From positions 310,001 to 374,000 of the forward strand of contig NZ_JAHUWT010000005.1 of NCBI RefSeq assembly GCF_019218885.1: a stretch of 64,000 nt of DNA, written 5' to 3'. Numbering within the stretch: position 1 is the stretch's first letter; each line of letters begins with the position of its first letter. The notes beneath the pieces are model-generated. The model ran no database searches and was not told the DNA's origin. It worked only from the letters and a program-made list of their open reading frames with translations. The translations under genes were made by a program, and so were the position numbers. The DNA is from Bordetella sp. BOR01. Its GTDB lineage: Bacteria; Pseudomonadota; Gammaproteobacteria; Burkholderiales; Burkholderiaceae_B. Below, in pieces: positions 25,403 through 35,661 of the stretch.

Positions 25403-26025
25403 GGCAGGACTCCCATCAGGTAGACCACAGTGAAGACGCCGATCCAGACCACGTCCAGGAAATGCCAGAACATGGACAGGCACATCAGGCGGCGCTTGTT
25501 CGGGATGATCAGGCCGTGCATGCCGATCTGCACCATCAGCACCACCAGCCAGACGATGCCGAACGTGACATGCAGCCCGTGGGTGCCGACCAGCGCGAAG
25601 AAGGCCGACAGGAAGGCGCTGCGCTGCGGGCCCGCCCCTTCGGCGATCAAGTGGGTGAACTCGTAGATTTCCAGGCCCAGGAAGCCCGCGCCCAGCAGGC
25701 CGGTGACCGCCAGCCAGCCCAGCAGCGAGCCGATCCGGCCCTTGCGGCCCTGCAGCAGCGCAAAGCCATAGGTGATGGACGAGAGCAGCAGCAGCGACGT
25801 GCTCAGTGCCACCAGCGGCAGGTCGAAGAGATCGGCGCCGGTCGGGCCGCCGTCGTAGTTGCGGCCCAGCACTGCGTAGGTGGCGAACAGGCAGGCGAAG
25901 ATCAGGCAGTCGCTCATCACGTACACCCAGAAGCCCAGCAAGGTGCCGTTCTTCACATGGTGTTCTTCCGCCAGGTAGAACTGGGGCGTGGCGTCGCCCG
26001 GCAGGGTAGCGGTGTGTTCAGGCAT
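25399..26025 (-). CDS. cyoC: Cytochrome o ubiquinol oxidase subunit III
   Basis: A 208-residue subunit III with five predicted membrane helices. Characteristic segments are [43 protein letters not shown] and [18 protein letters not shown]. It belongs to the bo3 quinol oxidase, which reduces oxygen to water and pumps protons. It overlaps cyoB by eight bases upstream and cyoD by four bases downstream, so the operon is translationally coupled. Confidence 0.96.
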   Translation of the reverse strand: MPEHTATLPGDATPQFYLAEEHHVKNGTLLGFWVYVMSDCLIFACLFATYAVLGRNYDGGPTGADLFDLPLVALSTSLLLLSSITYGFALLQGRKGRIGSLLGWLAVTGLLGAGFLGLEIYEFTHLIAEGAGPQRSAFLSAFFALVGTHGLHVTFGIVWLVVLMVQIGMHGLIIPNKRRLMCLSMFWHFLDVVWIGVFTVVYLMGVLP

Positions 26026-28021
26026 GGCCGGCCAGCAGTCGGGTGCGATCGGCCTCGCAGCGGGCGACGTCGTCGGCCGGCAGGTAGTAATCGCGGTTGT
26101 AGTTGAAAGTGTGGAAAATCGCGACGCCGATCACGGCGGCGAAACTCAGGATTGCCAGCGGCCATATGCGCCAGATCAGCGCGAAGCCCATCACCATCGA
26201 AATGCCCGCCAGCACGATGCCCGCCCAGGTATTGGCCGGCATATGGATGGGAATGAAGCCGCCGTGCGGCCGCGTGTAGCCCAGCTGCTTCATTTGCCAC
26301 CAGGCGTCGCGGTCGTGCACCAGCGGCGTGAAGGCATAGTTGTAGGCCGGCGGCGGCGACGAGGTGGACCATTCCAGGGTGCGGGCGCCCCAGGGGTCGC
26401 CGGTGTGGTCGCGCAATGCCTCGCGCCGCTTGAAGCTGACGTACAGCTGGATCAGGAAGCACGCGATGCCGCCGGCGATCAGCAGGGCGCCCACGGCGGC
26501 GATCTGGAACCAGATCTGCAGCGAGGCGTCGTCGAAATGGTTCATGCGCCGCGTGACCCCCAGCAGCCCCAGCACGTACAGCGGCATGAAGGCCACGTAG
26601 AAGCCCACCAGCCACAGCCAGAACGACCATTTGCCCCAGAACGGATCCAGGCGGTAGCCGAAGGCCTTGGGAAACCAGTAAGTGATGCCGGCGAACAGGC
26701 CGAATATCACGCCGCCGATGATGACGTTGTGGAAATGCGCGATCAGGAACAGGCTGTTGTGCAGGGCGAAGTCCGCGGGCGGCACCGCCAGCAGCACGCC
26801 GGTCATGCCGCCTATCACGAAGGTCACCATGAAGCCGACTGTCCAGAGCATCGGCACCTCGAAGCGGATGCGTCCGCGGAACATGGTGAACAGCCAGTTG
26901 AACACCTTGGCCCCGGTGGGAATCGAGATGATCATGGTGGTAATGCCGAAGAACGAATTGACGCTGGCGCCGGACCCCATCGTGAAGAAATGGTGCAGCC
27001 ACACCAGGTAAGACAGCACGGTGATCACCACCGTGGCATACACCATGGACGCATAGCCGAACAGCCGCTTGCGGCAGAAGGTGGGCACGACTTCAGAGAA
27101 TATGCCGAAGACCGGCAGCACCAGGATATAGACCTCGGGGTGGCCCCAGATCCAGATCAGGTTCACGTACATCATGGCGTTGCCGCCGCCGTCGGCCGTG
27201 AAAAAATTGGTGCCCAGGTAGCGGTCCATGGCAAGCAGCGCCAGCGCGACGGTCAGCACCGGGAACGAGACGACGATCAGGACGTTGGTGCACAGCGCGG
27301 TCCAGGTGAAAATCGGCATGCGCATCATGTTCATGCCCGGAGCGCGCATCTTGACGATGGTCACCAGCAGGTTCACGCCCGACAGCAGTGTGCCCACCCC
27401 TGCGATCTGCAATGCCCATATGTAATAGTCCACGCCTACATCCGGACTGTTCAAGATGCCCGATAGCGGTGGATACGCCAGCCAGCCGGTGCGCGCGAAT
27501 TCGCCCACGAACAGCGACATCATCACCAGCACGGCGCCGACGACGGTCATCCAGAAGCTGAAGTTGTTCAGGAACGGAAAGGCCACGTCGCGCGCGCCGA
27601 TCTGCAGCGGCACGACATAGTTCATCAGGCCGGTGACCAGCGGCATGGCCACGAAGAAGATCATGATCACGCCATGGGCGGTGAAGATCTGGTCGTAGTG
27701 GTGCGGCGGCAGGTAGCCCGCGCTTTCGCCGAAGGCAATGGCCTGCTGGGTGCGCATCATCAGGGCATCGGCGAAGCCGCGCAGCAGCATGATCAGGCCC
27801 AGCACCACGTACATGATGCCGATTTTCTTGTGGTCGATGCTGGTGAACCATTCGCGCCACAGGTAGCCCCACAGGCGGAAGTAGGTAATGGCACCCAGCA
27901 CCGCGGCCGCGCCGAGCGCGACGCCGATGAACGTGACCACCAGGATGGGTTCGTGCAAGGGAAGGGCGTCCCAGCTCAGGCGTCCGAACAACAGGCTTTC
28001 GGTGGCGGGATGGTCTGGCAT
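26018..28021 (-). CDS. cyoB: Cytochrome o ubiquinol oxidase subunit I
   Basis: The 667-residue catalytic subunit, holding the low-spin haem and the haem-copper centre. It has the family length and many membrane helices. [17 protein letters not shown] contains the copper histidine and the cross-linked His-Pro-Glu-Val-Tyr motif, HHFFTMG provides two further metal histidines, and [11 protein letters not shown] carries the haem ligands near residue 420. The ATG at 28021 lies 63 bp after the cyoA stop. Confidence 0.97.
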   Translation of the reverse strand: MPDHPATESLLFGRLSWDALPLHEPILVVTFIGVALGAAAVLGAITYFRLWGYLWREWFTSIDHKKIGIMYVVLGLIMLLRGFADALMMRTQQAIAFGESAGYLPPHHYDQIFTAHGVIMIFFVAMPLVTGLMNYVVPLQIGARDVAFPFLNNFSFWMTVVGAVLVMMSLFVGEFARTGWLAYPPLSGILNSPDVGVDYYIWALQIAGVGTLLSGVNLLVTIVKMRAPGMNMMRMPIFTWTALCTNVLIVVSFPVLTVALALLAMDRYLGTNFFTADGGGNAMMYVNLIWIWGHPEVYILVLPVFGIFSEVVPTFCRKRLFGYASMVYATVVITVLSYLVWLHHFFTMGSGASVNSFFGITTMIISIPTGAKVFNWLFTMFRGRIRFEVPMLWTVGFMVTFVIGGMTGVLLAVPPADFALHNSLFLIAHFHNVIIGGVIFGLFAGITYWFPKAFGYRLDPFWGKWSFWLWLVGFYVAFMPLYVLGLLGVTRRMNHFDDASLQIWFQIAAVGALLIAGGIACFLIQLYVSFKRREALRDHTGDPWGARTLEWSTSSPPPAYNYAFTPLVHDRDAWWQMKQLGYTRPHGGFIPIHMPANTWAGIVLAGISMVMGFALIWRIWPLAILSFAAVIGVAIFHTFNYNRDYYLPADDVARCEADRTRLLAGHA

Positions 28022-28084
28022 TTTCGGTGTTCCTGCAAGATTGTTCGTCGAGCTGGGGCTTGGGTAAGGCGGCGGCCTGGCAGG

Positions 28085-29080
28085 CTACATGGCGGGACGC
28101 GCGGCCAGGGACGGCAATTCCAGGGACGGCAATTCCAGGGTGGCCTGCCTGGGCGCCCGGCAGATCGCGCCAGCCATGCCGCGCGCGCAATCAGTACCGG
28201 GTTGCACGCAGCGGTTCAGGATCGCGTCGTACAGGCTCGGCTCTACGTTGCCGAAGCGCTGCACAGGCGCGGCCACGCTGGGTTGCTCGAGCTGCAGGTA
28301 GGCGGCGCGGTCCAGTGCGTTGCCGGATGCCTTGCCGGTTTGCACCCATTGGTCGAAGTCGGCCTGCGACAGGCCGTGGAACTTGAAGCGCATCTGCGAA
28401 AAACCCGCGCCGCTGTAGTTGGCCGAAAATCCGTCGTATTCGCCGGGATGGTTGATGACGGCATGCAGGCGGGTCTGCATGCCCGGCATGGCGTAGATCT
28501 GGCCGGCCAGCGCGGGGATGTAGAACGAGTTCATCACGCTGGATGACGTGATCTTGAACTCGATAGGGCGGTCGACCGGCGCGGCCAGCTCGTTGACCGT
28601 GGCAATGCCTTGCCCGGGGTACAGGAACAGCCATTTCCAATCCAGCGCCACCACCTGCACCTCGAGCGGCTTGACGCCGGCGGGCACGGGGCGATCGGCA
28701 TCGATGCGGGACAGCGGGCGATAGGGGTCCAGTTGGTGGGTGCTGACCCAGGTCAGCGCGCTGAGCGCGATGATGATCAGCAGAGGCGCCGCCCATATCA
28801 GCAGCTCGAGTATGGTGGAGTGGTCCCAGTCGGGAGAATACGTGGCTTCGGCGTTGGTTTCGCGGTAGCGCCAGGCAAACCATAGCGTGGCGGCGATGAC
28901 CGGCACGATGATCAGCAGCATCAGGCCGGTGGAAACGAGGATGATGTCGCGCAACTGCCACGCGACGTCGCCAGAGGGCGACAGCAGTACAGCCTTGCTG
29001 CAGCCGCCGAGTGCGCCGAGTACCCCGAGTACGGGCAGGATCAGTGCGGCTTTTGGCATTCTGAAAAACGGCACGGACAT
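28085..29080 (-). CDS. cyoA: Cytochrome o ubiquinol oxidase subunit II (lipoprotein)
   Basis: A 331-residue subunit II with a lipobox LGGC (Cys27), two membrane helices and a periplasmic cupredoxin domain (VALDWKWLFLYPGQGIATVNE, SVMNSFYIPALAGQIYAMPGM). As in quinol oxidases, the copper-A ligands of cytochrome c oxidases are absent. A strong AGGGGG ribosome-binding site lies four bases before the ATG. Odd feature: the C-terminus carries a short tandem LELPS repeat encoded by a 15-bp DNA repeat. It is the first gene of cyoABCD-SURF1. Confidence 0.96.
   Translation of the reverse strand: MSVPFFRMPKAALILPVLGVLGALGGCSKAVLLSPSGDVAWQLRDIILVSTGLMLLIIVPVIAATLWFAWRYRETNAEATYSPDWDHSTILELLIWAAPLLIIIALSALTWVSTHQLDPYRPLSRIDADRPVPAGVKPLEVQVVALDWKWLFLYPGQGIATVNELAAPVDRPIEFKITSSSVMNSFYIPALAGQIYAMPGMQTRLHAVINHPGEYDGFSANYSGAGFSQMRFKFHGLSQADFDQWVQTGKASGNALDRAAYLQLEQPSVAAPVQRFGNVEPSLYDAILNRCVQPGTDCARGMAGAICRAPRQATLELPSLELPSLAARPAM
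28106..28140. repeat. 15-bp tandem repeat in the 3' end of cyoA
   Basis: CAGGGACGGCAATTC occurs at 28106-28120 and 28121-28135, followed by a partial third CAGGG. Being a multiple of three, it adds a five-residue LELPS unit to the CyoA tail, outside the conserved domain. Confidence 0.9.
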
Positions 29081-29255
29081 GCAACCCCCTAAGGATTATG
29101 GCCCATCCTCAAAGAATATTTGCAACCCTACTCTGGAAGCTTTGAAAAATCTAGAGTAAAAAGGGAAGTCAGTTCGATTCGTGGAGCGGTCAGCAGCCCC
29201 GTAGTCGCCTGATCGGGGTAGTCTGTTTCCCACCACAGACGGAGCGAGTCATCGT

Positions 29256-30560
29256 ATGTCCAGTACCGCGATGCAGTATCCCCCATCTGCCCAAAAGCCT
29301 GGCCATGCCAGCATCGCACCGGGAGAAATCGCGGTAGGCGTGGTCATTGGGCGGGCGTCCGAATATTTCGACTTCTTCGTCTTCGGCATCGCTTGCGTGG
29401 TCGTTTTCCCACACGTCTTCTTTCCGTTCGAGTCGCCGCTGTACGGCACCTTGTGGTCGTTCACGATTTTTTCCTTTGCATTCATCTGCCGGCCGTTCGG
29501 CACCGCTATTTTCATGGCGGTGCAACGCCGTTGGGGCAGGGGAACCAAATTGACGGTGGCCTTGTTCTTGCTGGGCACCTCTACCGTGGGCATGGCGTTC
29601 CTGCCCGGCTACGAGGCGATCGGGCCCATGGCGATCGGGCTGCTGTCGGTGTTCCGCTGCCTGCAGGGCATCGCCCTGGGGGGCTCGTGGGATGGCTTGC
29701 CTTCGCTGCTGGCGCTGAACGCGCCGCCGGACCGGCGCGGCTGGTATGCGATGTTGGGGCAACTGGGCGCGCCGGTGGGCTTCATGCTGGCCAGCGCGAT
29801 CTTCCTGTACCTGCTCAGCACGCTCAGCAACCAGGACCTGCTGGAATGGGGCTGGCGCTATCCGTTCTTCGTGGCGTTCGCGATCAACGTGGTGGCGCTG
29901 TTTGCGCGGCTGCGGCTGGTGCTTACCGAGGAATACACCCGGCTGCTGGACGAGCGCGAGCTCTCGCCCATCCCCGTTTCCGAGGTCATCGACCAACAGG
30001 CCTACAACGTCTTCATCGGCGCTTTCGCGGCCCTGGCAAGCTATGCGCTGTTCCACCTGGTAAGCATTTTCCCGCTGTCGTGGATCAGCCTGCACGGCGA
30101 GCGTTCGCTGGTCAGCATATTAAGTGTGCAGATCGTGGGCGCCGCCATCAGCTTCGTGGCCACTATCGTTTCCGGCTGGATCGCCGACCATTTCGGGCGC
30201 CGCAGGACATTGGCCGCGCTGGCAGTGCTGATCGGCCTGTTCGCGCTTTGCGCGCCGTGGCTGCTGGCCGGCGGTGCGCTGGGCGAAAATACCTTTATCC
30301 TGTGCGGGTTCGTGCTGCTGGGCCTGTCGTACGGCCAGGCCTCGGGCACCGTGACGTCGAATTTTTCGATGCACTTCCGCTACACCGGGGCCGCGCTGAC
30401 CACCGACATGGCCTGGTTGTTCGGCGCGGCATTCGCACCCTTGGTCGCGCTGGGGCTGTCCATGAAATTCGGCCTGATCGCCACCAGCGTCTACTTGATT
30501 TCAGGTGCCGTCTGCACCTTGCTGGCGCTGCGCATCAACCGGCTGATCGAAACCAACTGA
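29256..30560 (+). CDS. MFS transporter, metabolite:proton symporter (MHS) type
   Basis: A 434-residue inner-membrane protein with about 12 helices. GVVIGRASEYFDFFVFGIA in helix 1, RPFGTAIFMAVQRRWGRG in the loop 2-3 region, QGIALGGSWDGLPSLLALNAPPDRRG, and a second A-like motif GWIADHFGRRRTLA mark the MHS family of carboxylate or osmolyte symporters. A GGAG ribosome-binding site precedes the ATG. It diverges from cyoA across 175 bp. The substrate is not predictable; the usual GWDR-like loop residues differ somewhat (EYFDFF). Confidence 0.9.
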   Translation: MSSTAMQYPPSAQKPGHASIAPGEIAVGVVIGRASEYFDFFVFGIACVVVFPHVFFPFESPLYGTLWSFTIFSFAFICRPFGTAIFMAVQRRWGRGTKLTVALFLLGTSTVGMAFLPGYEAIGPMAIGLLSVFRCLQGIALGGSWDGLPSLLALNAPPDRRGWYAMLGQLGAPVGFMLASAIFLYLLSTLSNQDLLEWGWRYPFFVAFAINVVALFARLRLVLTEEYTRLLDERELSPIPVSEVIDQQAYNVFIGAFAALASYALFHLVSIFPLSWISLHGERSLVSILSVQIVGAAISFVATIVSGWIADHFGRRRTLAALAVLIGLFALCAPWLLAGGALGENTFILCGFVLLGLSYGQASGTVTSNFSMHFRYTGAALTTDMAWLFGAAFAPLVALGLSMKFGLIATSVYLISGAVCTLLALRINRLIETN

Positions 30561-30580
30561 TGAGCTATCATGCCCCGATC

Positions 30581-30601
30581 GCCCGGCGCCCCGCGCCGGG
30601 C
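30581..30601 (+). terminator. GC-rich hairpin after the MFS gene
   Basis: GCCCGGCGC (30581-30589) and GCGCCGGGC (30593-30601) form a perfect 9-bp stem with a CCC loop, 20 bp after the MFS stop and just before the corA ribosome-binding site. No T-tract follows, so termination would be partial. Confidence 0.5.
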
Positions 30602-30622
30602 GCGACATGAGCGGAGGCATGC

Positions 30623-31627
30623 ATGCCGCAAGATCAACCCGTCCCGCCGCAGCCGGAAAGCGAGGTGGTGGCGTCGGTGGCGTATGTGCAGGGCAGGCGG
30701 TCGCATGACGTGCCTCTTGAAGACATCAAGTCATACACCTGCCAAGACGAAAACCTGTTGTGGATCGGGCTGCGCAACCCCCGCAGCGAACTGCTGCAGC
30801 AGGTGGCCGACGACCTGGGCATCCGGCCCAAGACCCGCGACGAAATGCTCGAGCCGCACCGCCGGCCCAAGATCATCGACTTCGGCCATTGCGTGCTGGT
30901 GGTGGCCATTACCGTCGAAATCGACCAGGGCCGGCCGTCTTTCGGTGAAACCCAGATCCTGATCGGCCGCGGTTTCCTGCTGACGGTGCGGCGCGGCGCC
31001 ACGACCAATTACAGCGTGCTGCGTGAGCGCCTGGAATCCGCGCCCGACCTGCTCAGGCGCGGAAGCGACTACGTGGCCTCGGAATTGCTCGACCTGCTGA
31101 TCGACCATTACGTGGCAGCCGCCGGCCACCTGGAAAGCGTGGTGGAATCGGCCGAACAAAAACTGTTGATCCGCGGTGCCAAGGATTCCGATATCCGCAA
31201 GCTGTACCGGCGGCGCCGCGACCTGCTGCGCATTCATACGGTGATCGCGCCGCTGGCCGAGATCTGCCGCCGGCTGGCCACCATGGATATGTCATCGGTC
31301 GATGCCGACGCGCGCCCCTACTTTTCGGTGGTGGCCGACCGCGTGCTGCGTGTGGACGAACTGATCAGCGGCTTGCGCGAAGCCCTGGCGTTTGCCTTTG
31401 AAGCCAGCCTGATGATCTCGCAGTCGCAGCAGAACGACATCACCCGCCGGCTGGCGGCCTGGGCAGCCATCCTGGCGGTGCCCACCGCGGTGGCGGGTAT
31501 TTATGGCATGAACTTCGAATTCATGCCCGAACTGAAAACCCACTGGGGCTATCCGGCCACGCTGGCCTGTATCGCCACGGTGTGCGGAGTGCTGTACTGG
31601 CGCTTTCGCAAGGCGGGCTGGCTGTAG
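30623..31627 (+). CDS. corA: CorA-family divalent metal ion transporter
   Basis: A 334-residue CorA-type channel with the cytoplasmic funnel N-terminal and two C-terminal helices. The selectivity motif Gly-Met-Asn is in AGIYGMNFEFMPEL near residue 295, directly after the first helix; the last helix ends in a basic tail (RFRKAGWL). CorA proteins carry Mg2+, Co2+ or Ni2+; the ZntB branch exports zinc. The loop FEFMPE resembles CorA. The ATG at 30623 has a GGAGG site five bases before it. Confidence 0.93.
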   Translation: MPQDQPVPPQPESEVVASVAYVQGRRSHDVPLEDIKSYTCQDENLLWIGLRNPRSELLQQVADDLGIRPKTRDEMLEPHRRPKIIDFGHCVLVVAITVEIDQGRPSFGETQILIGRGFLLTVRRGATTNYSVLRERLESAPDLLRRGSDYVASELLDLLIDHYVAAAGHLESVVESAEQKLLIRGAKDSDIRKLYRRRRDLLRIHTVIAPLAEICRRLATMDMSSVDADARPYFSVVADRVLRVDELISGLREALAFAFEASLMISQSQQNDITRRLAAWAAILAVPTAVAGIYGMNFEFMPELKTHWGYPATLACIATVCGVLYWRFRKAGWL

Positions 31628-31682
31628 GCACCGCCCTGGCTGTGGCACACTGCACGCCAATTTCCTCTTCCGGGACACTATC

Positions 31683-32324
31683 TTGCGCAGGCAGATTTCG
31701 TTCGGCCGTCTTGGCCGCAGGCTGGGCGGTGTGCTGGGCGTGGCCCTGGCCGCCGCGCTGGTGCACTGGTTCCAGGGCGGGCGCGACGCGCCGCCGGCGG
31801 CTCCGCCGGCCAGCCCCTCGGCACCGGCCGCCACCCGGGCCCCCGATGGCGTGCCCGCCGGCCGCTACACCCTGGCCGGGACAGTGACCAAAGTGGCCGA
31901 CGGCGATACCGTGACCTTGCGCGTGGGCGGGGGCCAGCACCGCATCCGCCTGGACAGCATCGATGCCCCCGAGGCCGGCCACAGTGCGCAAGAGCCCGGC
32001 CAGCCCTATGCCCAGGCCTCCCAGCGGTACCTCGAGCAGCTGGTTGGCGGCAAGACGCTGACCGCGCAATGCTACGAGCAAGATCAATTCCAGCGCGAGG
32101 TATGTGCGCTGATCCTGCCCGACGGCAGTTCGGCCAACCGGGCCCAGGTGGCGGCCGGCTATGCCTGGGCCTATACCGCGCGGCGCGGCGATTACCTGCG
32201 CGACAAGGCCATGCCCGAGCTGCAGCGGCAGGCCCGCCAGGCCGGCAGCGGCCTGTGGGGGCAGGCCGGCGCCACCGAGCCCTGGAAGTGGCGTTACGAA
32301 TGCTGGCGGAACCAGCGCTGCTAG
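31683..32324 (+). CDS. Thermonuclease (SNase-like) family nuclease
   Basis: A 213-residue protein with an N-terminal membrane segment (LGGVLGVALAAALVHWFQ), a proline/alanine-rich linker (residues 37-55) and a staphylococcal-nuclease OB-fold: VTKVADGDTVTLRV, HRIRLDSIDAPE and QREVCALIL carry the calcium and phosphate-binding Asp/Arg/Glu set. It is probably exported or anchored facing the periplasm. The start is TTG at 31683, 55 bp after corA, with a poor ribosome-binding site; no better in-frame start exists before the membrane segment. Three cysteines near the end could form disulphides. Confidence 0.85.
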   Translation: MRRQISFGRLGRRLGGVLGVALAAALVHWFQGGRDAPPAAPPASPSAPAATRAPDGVPAGRYTLAGTVTKVADGDTVTLRVGGGQHRIRLDSIDAPEAGHSAQEPGQPYAQASQRYLEQLVGGKTLTAQCYEQDQFQREVCALILPDGSSANRAQVAAGYAWAYTARRGDYLRDKAMPELQRQARQAGSGLWGQAGATEPWKWRYECWRNQRC

Positions 32325-32432
32325 CGGCCTGTCCAACGCGGGTCCCCCGGCCCGGCAGGCTGAATGGGGTACGCGGCCTTTGCTATGCTGTGCGGCGGGC
32401 TCGATGCGGGATAACTACACGGAAACGGCTTT

Positions 32433-34682
32433 ATGGGTGCATGGCTGCGGCGGATCTCGATGGCGGTGCTGGTGTCGGCGCTGGCGCTGGCCGGCTGTAC
32501 CCGGGACCCCATCAACAGTCCCTACGAGACCGGCGCCCTGGCCGAAAACACGCTGTATACGGCTTTCGTCAAGCGTTCGCCCAAGTACCTGGACCCGGCG
32601 CGCTCGTATTCCACCGACGAAACCCCGTACACCTACAACATCTACGAGCCGCTGTACGGCTACCAGTACCTGAAGCGGCCGTACGAGCTGATCCCGCGCG
32701 CCGCGGCCGCTATCTCGCAGCCGCGCTACCTTGACGCGCAGGGCAACGAACTGCCCCCGGACACGCCCGGCGAACAGATCGCCGAAAGTGTCTACGACAT
32801 CCCGATCCGCCCCGGCATCCTGTTCCAGCCGCATCCGGCCTTTGCACGCGAGGCCGATGGCGGCTACAGCTACTTTCCGCTGCGACCCGGTGAACTCGAC
32901 GACAAGTTCTACGTGCCCGACTTTCCCAAGACGGGCACGCGCGAACTGACGGCAGACGATTACGTTTATGCCCTGCGCCGCCTGGCCAGCCCGCGCGTGG
33001 CCTCGCCCATTTATTCGCTGATGGCCGACTATGTCGTGGGCATGCAGGACTACGGCAAGCGCCTGCTCGAGCGCGATGCCGAACTGCGGCGCGGCCTGCC
33101 GTTCGGCCAGCGCGACCTGCCCTGGCTGGACCTGCGCGAAGACGACGGCTTCGACGGCGTACAGGCGCTGGACCCGCATACCTTGCGCATCCGCATCAAG
33201 GGCAAGTACCCGCAGTTCAAGTACTGGCTGGCCATGACGTTCACCGCGCCCATACCCTGGGAAGCGGACCGCTTCTACAGCCAGGCCGGCATGGCGGGCC
33301 ACGATTTGTCGCTGAACACCTGGCCGGTGGGCACCGGCCCCTACATGCTGGCCGAATCGCTGCAGAACAGCCGGCATGTGCTGGCGCGCAACCCCAACTT
33401 CCGCGGCGAACCGTATCCCTGCGAAGGCGAGCCGGCCGACCGTGCCGCGGGCCTGCTGCAAGACTGCGGCAAGCCCACGCCCTTCGTCGACCGCGTGGTG
33501 TTCAGCGTCGAGAAAGAGGCCGTGCCCCTGACCGGCAAGTTCATGCAGGGCTATTACGACGTGCCGCAGGTCGAGCGCGGCGAATATGGCGTGGCCATGC
33601 TGGTGGCGGCCGGCGATTCCGCCGACAAGGCCGAGCTCTACCGCGACCACGGCATCCAGTTGCCCACTGCCGTCGAAACCTCGAGCTGGTACATGGGTTT
33701 CAACTGGCTGGACCCGGTGGTGGGCCGCGGCGATACCCCCGAGCAGCAGGAAAAGAACCGCAAGCTGCGCCAGGCCATCAGCATTGCCTTCAATTGGGAA
33801 GAATACGTGGCCGTGTTCGAGAACAGCCAGGCCATGGTGGCGCATGGTCCGGTGCCGCCGGGCGTGCTGGGCTATCGCGAGCCGCCCGCGGGCATGAACC
33901 CGGTGGTGTACGACCTGGTCGATGGGCAGCCCCGGCGCAAGTCGCTCGATATTGCCCGGCAATTGCTGGCCGAGGCCGGCTATCCCAATGGGCGCAATGC
34001 CGAGACCGGCGCGCCCCTGGTGCTGTACTACGACGCCATGACCGGCGGCGGCTCGAATCCGCAGTTCGACTGGATGCGCCGCCAGTTGGCCAAGATCGGC
34101 ATCCAGATGGATGTGCGCTCTACCGACTACAGCCGCTTCCAGGACAAGATGCGCCGCGGTACCGCGCAAATCTTCTATTGGGGCTGGGTGGCCGATTATC
34201 CCGATGCCGAGAACTTCCTGTTCTTGCTGTACGGCCCCAATGGCAAGGCCAAGCAGGGTGGCGAGAATGCCGCCAACTACGACAACCCCGAGTTCGACCG
34301 CTTGTTCGAACAGATGAAGTTCCTGGATGACGGCCCCGAGAAAGAAGCCGTCATCGCCCGCATGGTGGCCATCGTGCAGCGCGATGCCCCCTGGATGTTC
34401 GGCTACTTTCCCATGTCGGGCGGTGCCTACCAGCAGTGGGTGGGCAATGCCAAGCCTACCCAGATGGTGCGCAACACCTTGCAGTATGTGAAGATCGACC
34501 CTGGCCTGCGGGTCAGCAAGGTGCATGAATGGAACACACCGCGGTGGTGGCCGCTGGTGCTGCTGGCCATCGTGCTGGCGCTGGCGATCTGGCCGTCGTA
34601 TGTGGCGCTGAAACGGCGTGAGCGGCAAACCGCCTTCGGCGCCAGCGTCCGGGCCGCGCCGCCCAAAAAGGAACAGCCATGA
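32433..34682 (+). CDS. Peptide ABC transporter substrate-binding lipoprotein with C-terminal membrane helix
   Basis: A 749-residue SBP_bac_5-family protein that captures oligopeptides or peptide-like compounds. It is unusually long for the family (about 500-600). The signal ends in a lipobox LAGC (Cys22). TPYTYNIYEPLYGYQYL begins the binding domain, and GGGSNPQFDWMRRQLAKIGI and QIFYWGWVADYPDAENF are typical later segments. The last 50 residues contain a membrane helix, WPLVLLAIVLALAIWPSYVA, then a basic tail. It therefore seems tethered at both ends, by lipid and by helix. Its stop overlaps the first permease start as ATGA. Confidence 0.9.
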   Translation: MGAWLRRISMAVLVSALALAGCTRDPINSPYETGALAENTLYTAFVKRSPKYLDPARSYSTDETPYTYNIYEPLYGYQYLKRPYELIPRAAAAISQPRYLDAQGNELPPDTPGEQIAESVYDIPIRPGILFQPHPAFAREADGGYSYFPLRPGELDDKFYVPDFPKTGTRELTADDYVYALRRLASPRVASPIYSLMADYVVGMQDYGKRLLERDAELRRGLPFGQRDLPWLDLREDDGFDGVQALDPHTLRIRIKGKYPQFKYWLAMTFTAPIPWEADRFYSQAGMAGHDLSLNTWPVGTGPYMLAESLQNSRHVLARNPNFRGEPYPCEGEPADRAAGLLQDCGKPTPFVDRVVFSVEKEAVPLTGKFMQGYYDVPQVERGEYGVAMLVAAGDSADKAELYRDHGIQLPTAVETSSWYMGFNWLDPVVGRGDTPEQQEKNRKLRQAISIAFNWEEYVAVFENSQAMVAHGPVPPGVLGYREPPAGMNPVVYDLVDGQPRRKSLDIARQLLAEAGYPNGRNAETGAPLVLYYDAMTGGGSNPQFDWMRRQLAKIGIQMDVRSTDYSRFQDKMRRGTAQIFYWGWVADYPDAENFLFLLYGPNGKAKQGGENAANYDNPEFDRLFEQMKFLDDGPEKEAVIARMVAIVQRDAPWMFGYFPMSGGAYQQWVGNAKPTQMVRNTLQYVKIDPGLRVSKVHEWNTPRWWPLVLLAIVLALAIWPSYVALKRRERQTAFGASVRAAPPKKEQP

Positions 34683-35656
34683 CCGGCTACGTCATCCGTC
34701 GCCTACTGTACGGGGTGCTGATCCTGATCGGCGTGAATCTGTTCACTTTCATCCTGTTTTTTGCCGTCAACACGCCTGACGACATGGCGCGCCTGGCGAT
34801 CGGCGGGCAGCGGGTCAGCCCGGAAGCCATCGAACGCTGGAAAGTCGAACATGGCTACGATAAGCCGCTGTTCCTCAATACTCAGGCCCAGGGCACGCAG
34901 CGGCTGACCGAGACGGTGTTCTACCAGCGTTCGGTGCCTTTGCTGGCGCTGGAATTCGGGTCTTCGGATGCCGGGCACGACATCGGCCGCGAGATCCGCA
35001 TGCGCATGGGCCCCAGCCTGGCGCTGGCCATTCCCACGTTCTTCCTGGGCCTGTTCGCCAGCGTGGCGTTCTCGCTGCTGCTGGTGTATTTCCGGGCTAC
35101 CCGGCTCGACTTCTGGGGCGTGGTGCTGTGCGTGATATTGCTGTCGATATCCAGCCTGTTCTACATCATCGCGGGCCAGTGGCTGTTCTCCAAGGTGCTG
35201 CGGCTGGTGCCCTATTCGGGCTTTGCGGGCGGCCTGGACGCCGTCAAGTTCCTGGCGCTGCCGGTGCTGGTGGCGATCGTGTCGCGCCTGGGGCCCGAAG
35301 CCCGGTTCTATCGGGCGCTGTTCCTGGAAGAGGTCGGCAAAGACTACGTGCGCACGGCGCGCGCCAAGGGGCTGGCCGAGCGTGTCGTGCTGTTTCGCCA
35401 CGTGCTGCGCAATGCCATGCTGCCCATCCTTACCGGCACGGTCTCGGCCCTGCCGCTGTTGTTCATGGGCAGCCTGATCGCCGAATCGTTCTTCGGCATT
35501 CCCGGGCTGGGCAGCTACACCATCGATGCCATCAACTCGCAAGATTTCTCCATCGTGCGCGCCATGGTGTTCCTGGGGTCGGCCCTGTATATCGTGGGGC
35601 TGATCCTGGCCGATATTTCATACACGCTGGCTGACCCCCGCGTGCGCTTCGAGTAA
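34679..35656 (+). CDS. Peptide ABC transporter permease, DppB/YejB type
   Basis: A 325-residue inner-membrane permease with about six helices. The N-terminus MTGYVIRRLLYGVLILIGVN is the usual DppB start, and the coupling (EAA) loop reads DYVRTARAKGLAERVVLFRHVLRNAMLP. ESFFGIPGLGSYTIDAINSQD is another family hallmark. It pairs with the next permease to form the channel. It overlaps the binding-protein gene by four bases and is followed five bases later by the second permease. Confidence 0.94.
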   Translation: MTGYVIRRLLYGVLILIGVNLFTFILFFAVNTPDDMARLAIGGQRVSPEAIERWKVEHGYDKPLFLNTQAQGTQRLTETVFYQRSVPLLALEFGSSDAGHDIGREIRMRMGPSLALAIPTFFLGLFASVAFSLLLVYFRATRLDFWGVVLCVILLSISSLFYIIAGQWLFSKVLRLVPYSGFAGGLDAVKFLALPVLVAIVSRLGPEARFYRALFLEEVGKDYVRTARAKGLAERVVLFRHVLRNAMLPILTGTVSALPLLFMGSLIAESFFGIPGLGSYTIDAINSQDFSIVRAMVFLGSALYIVGLILADISYTLADPRVRFE

Positions 35657-35661
35657 CCGCC

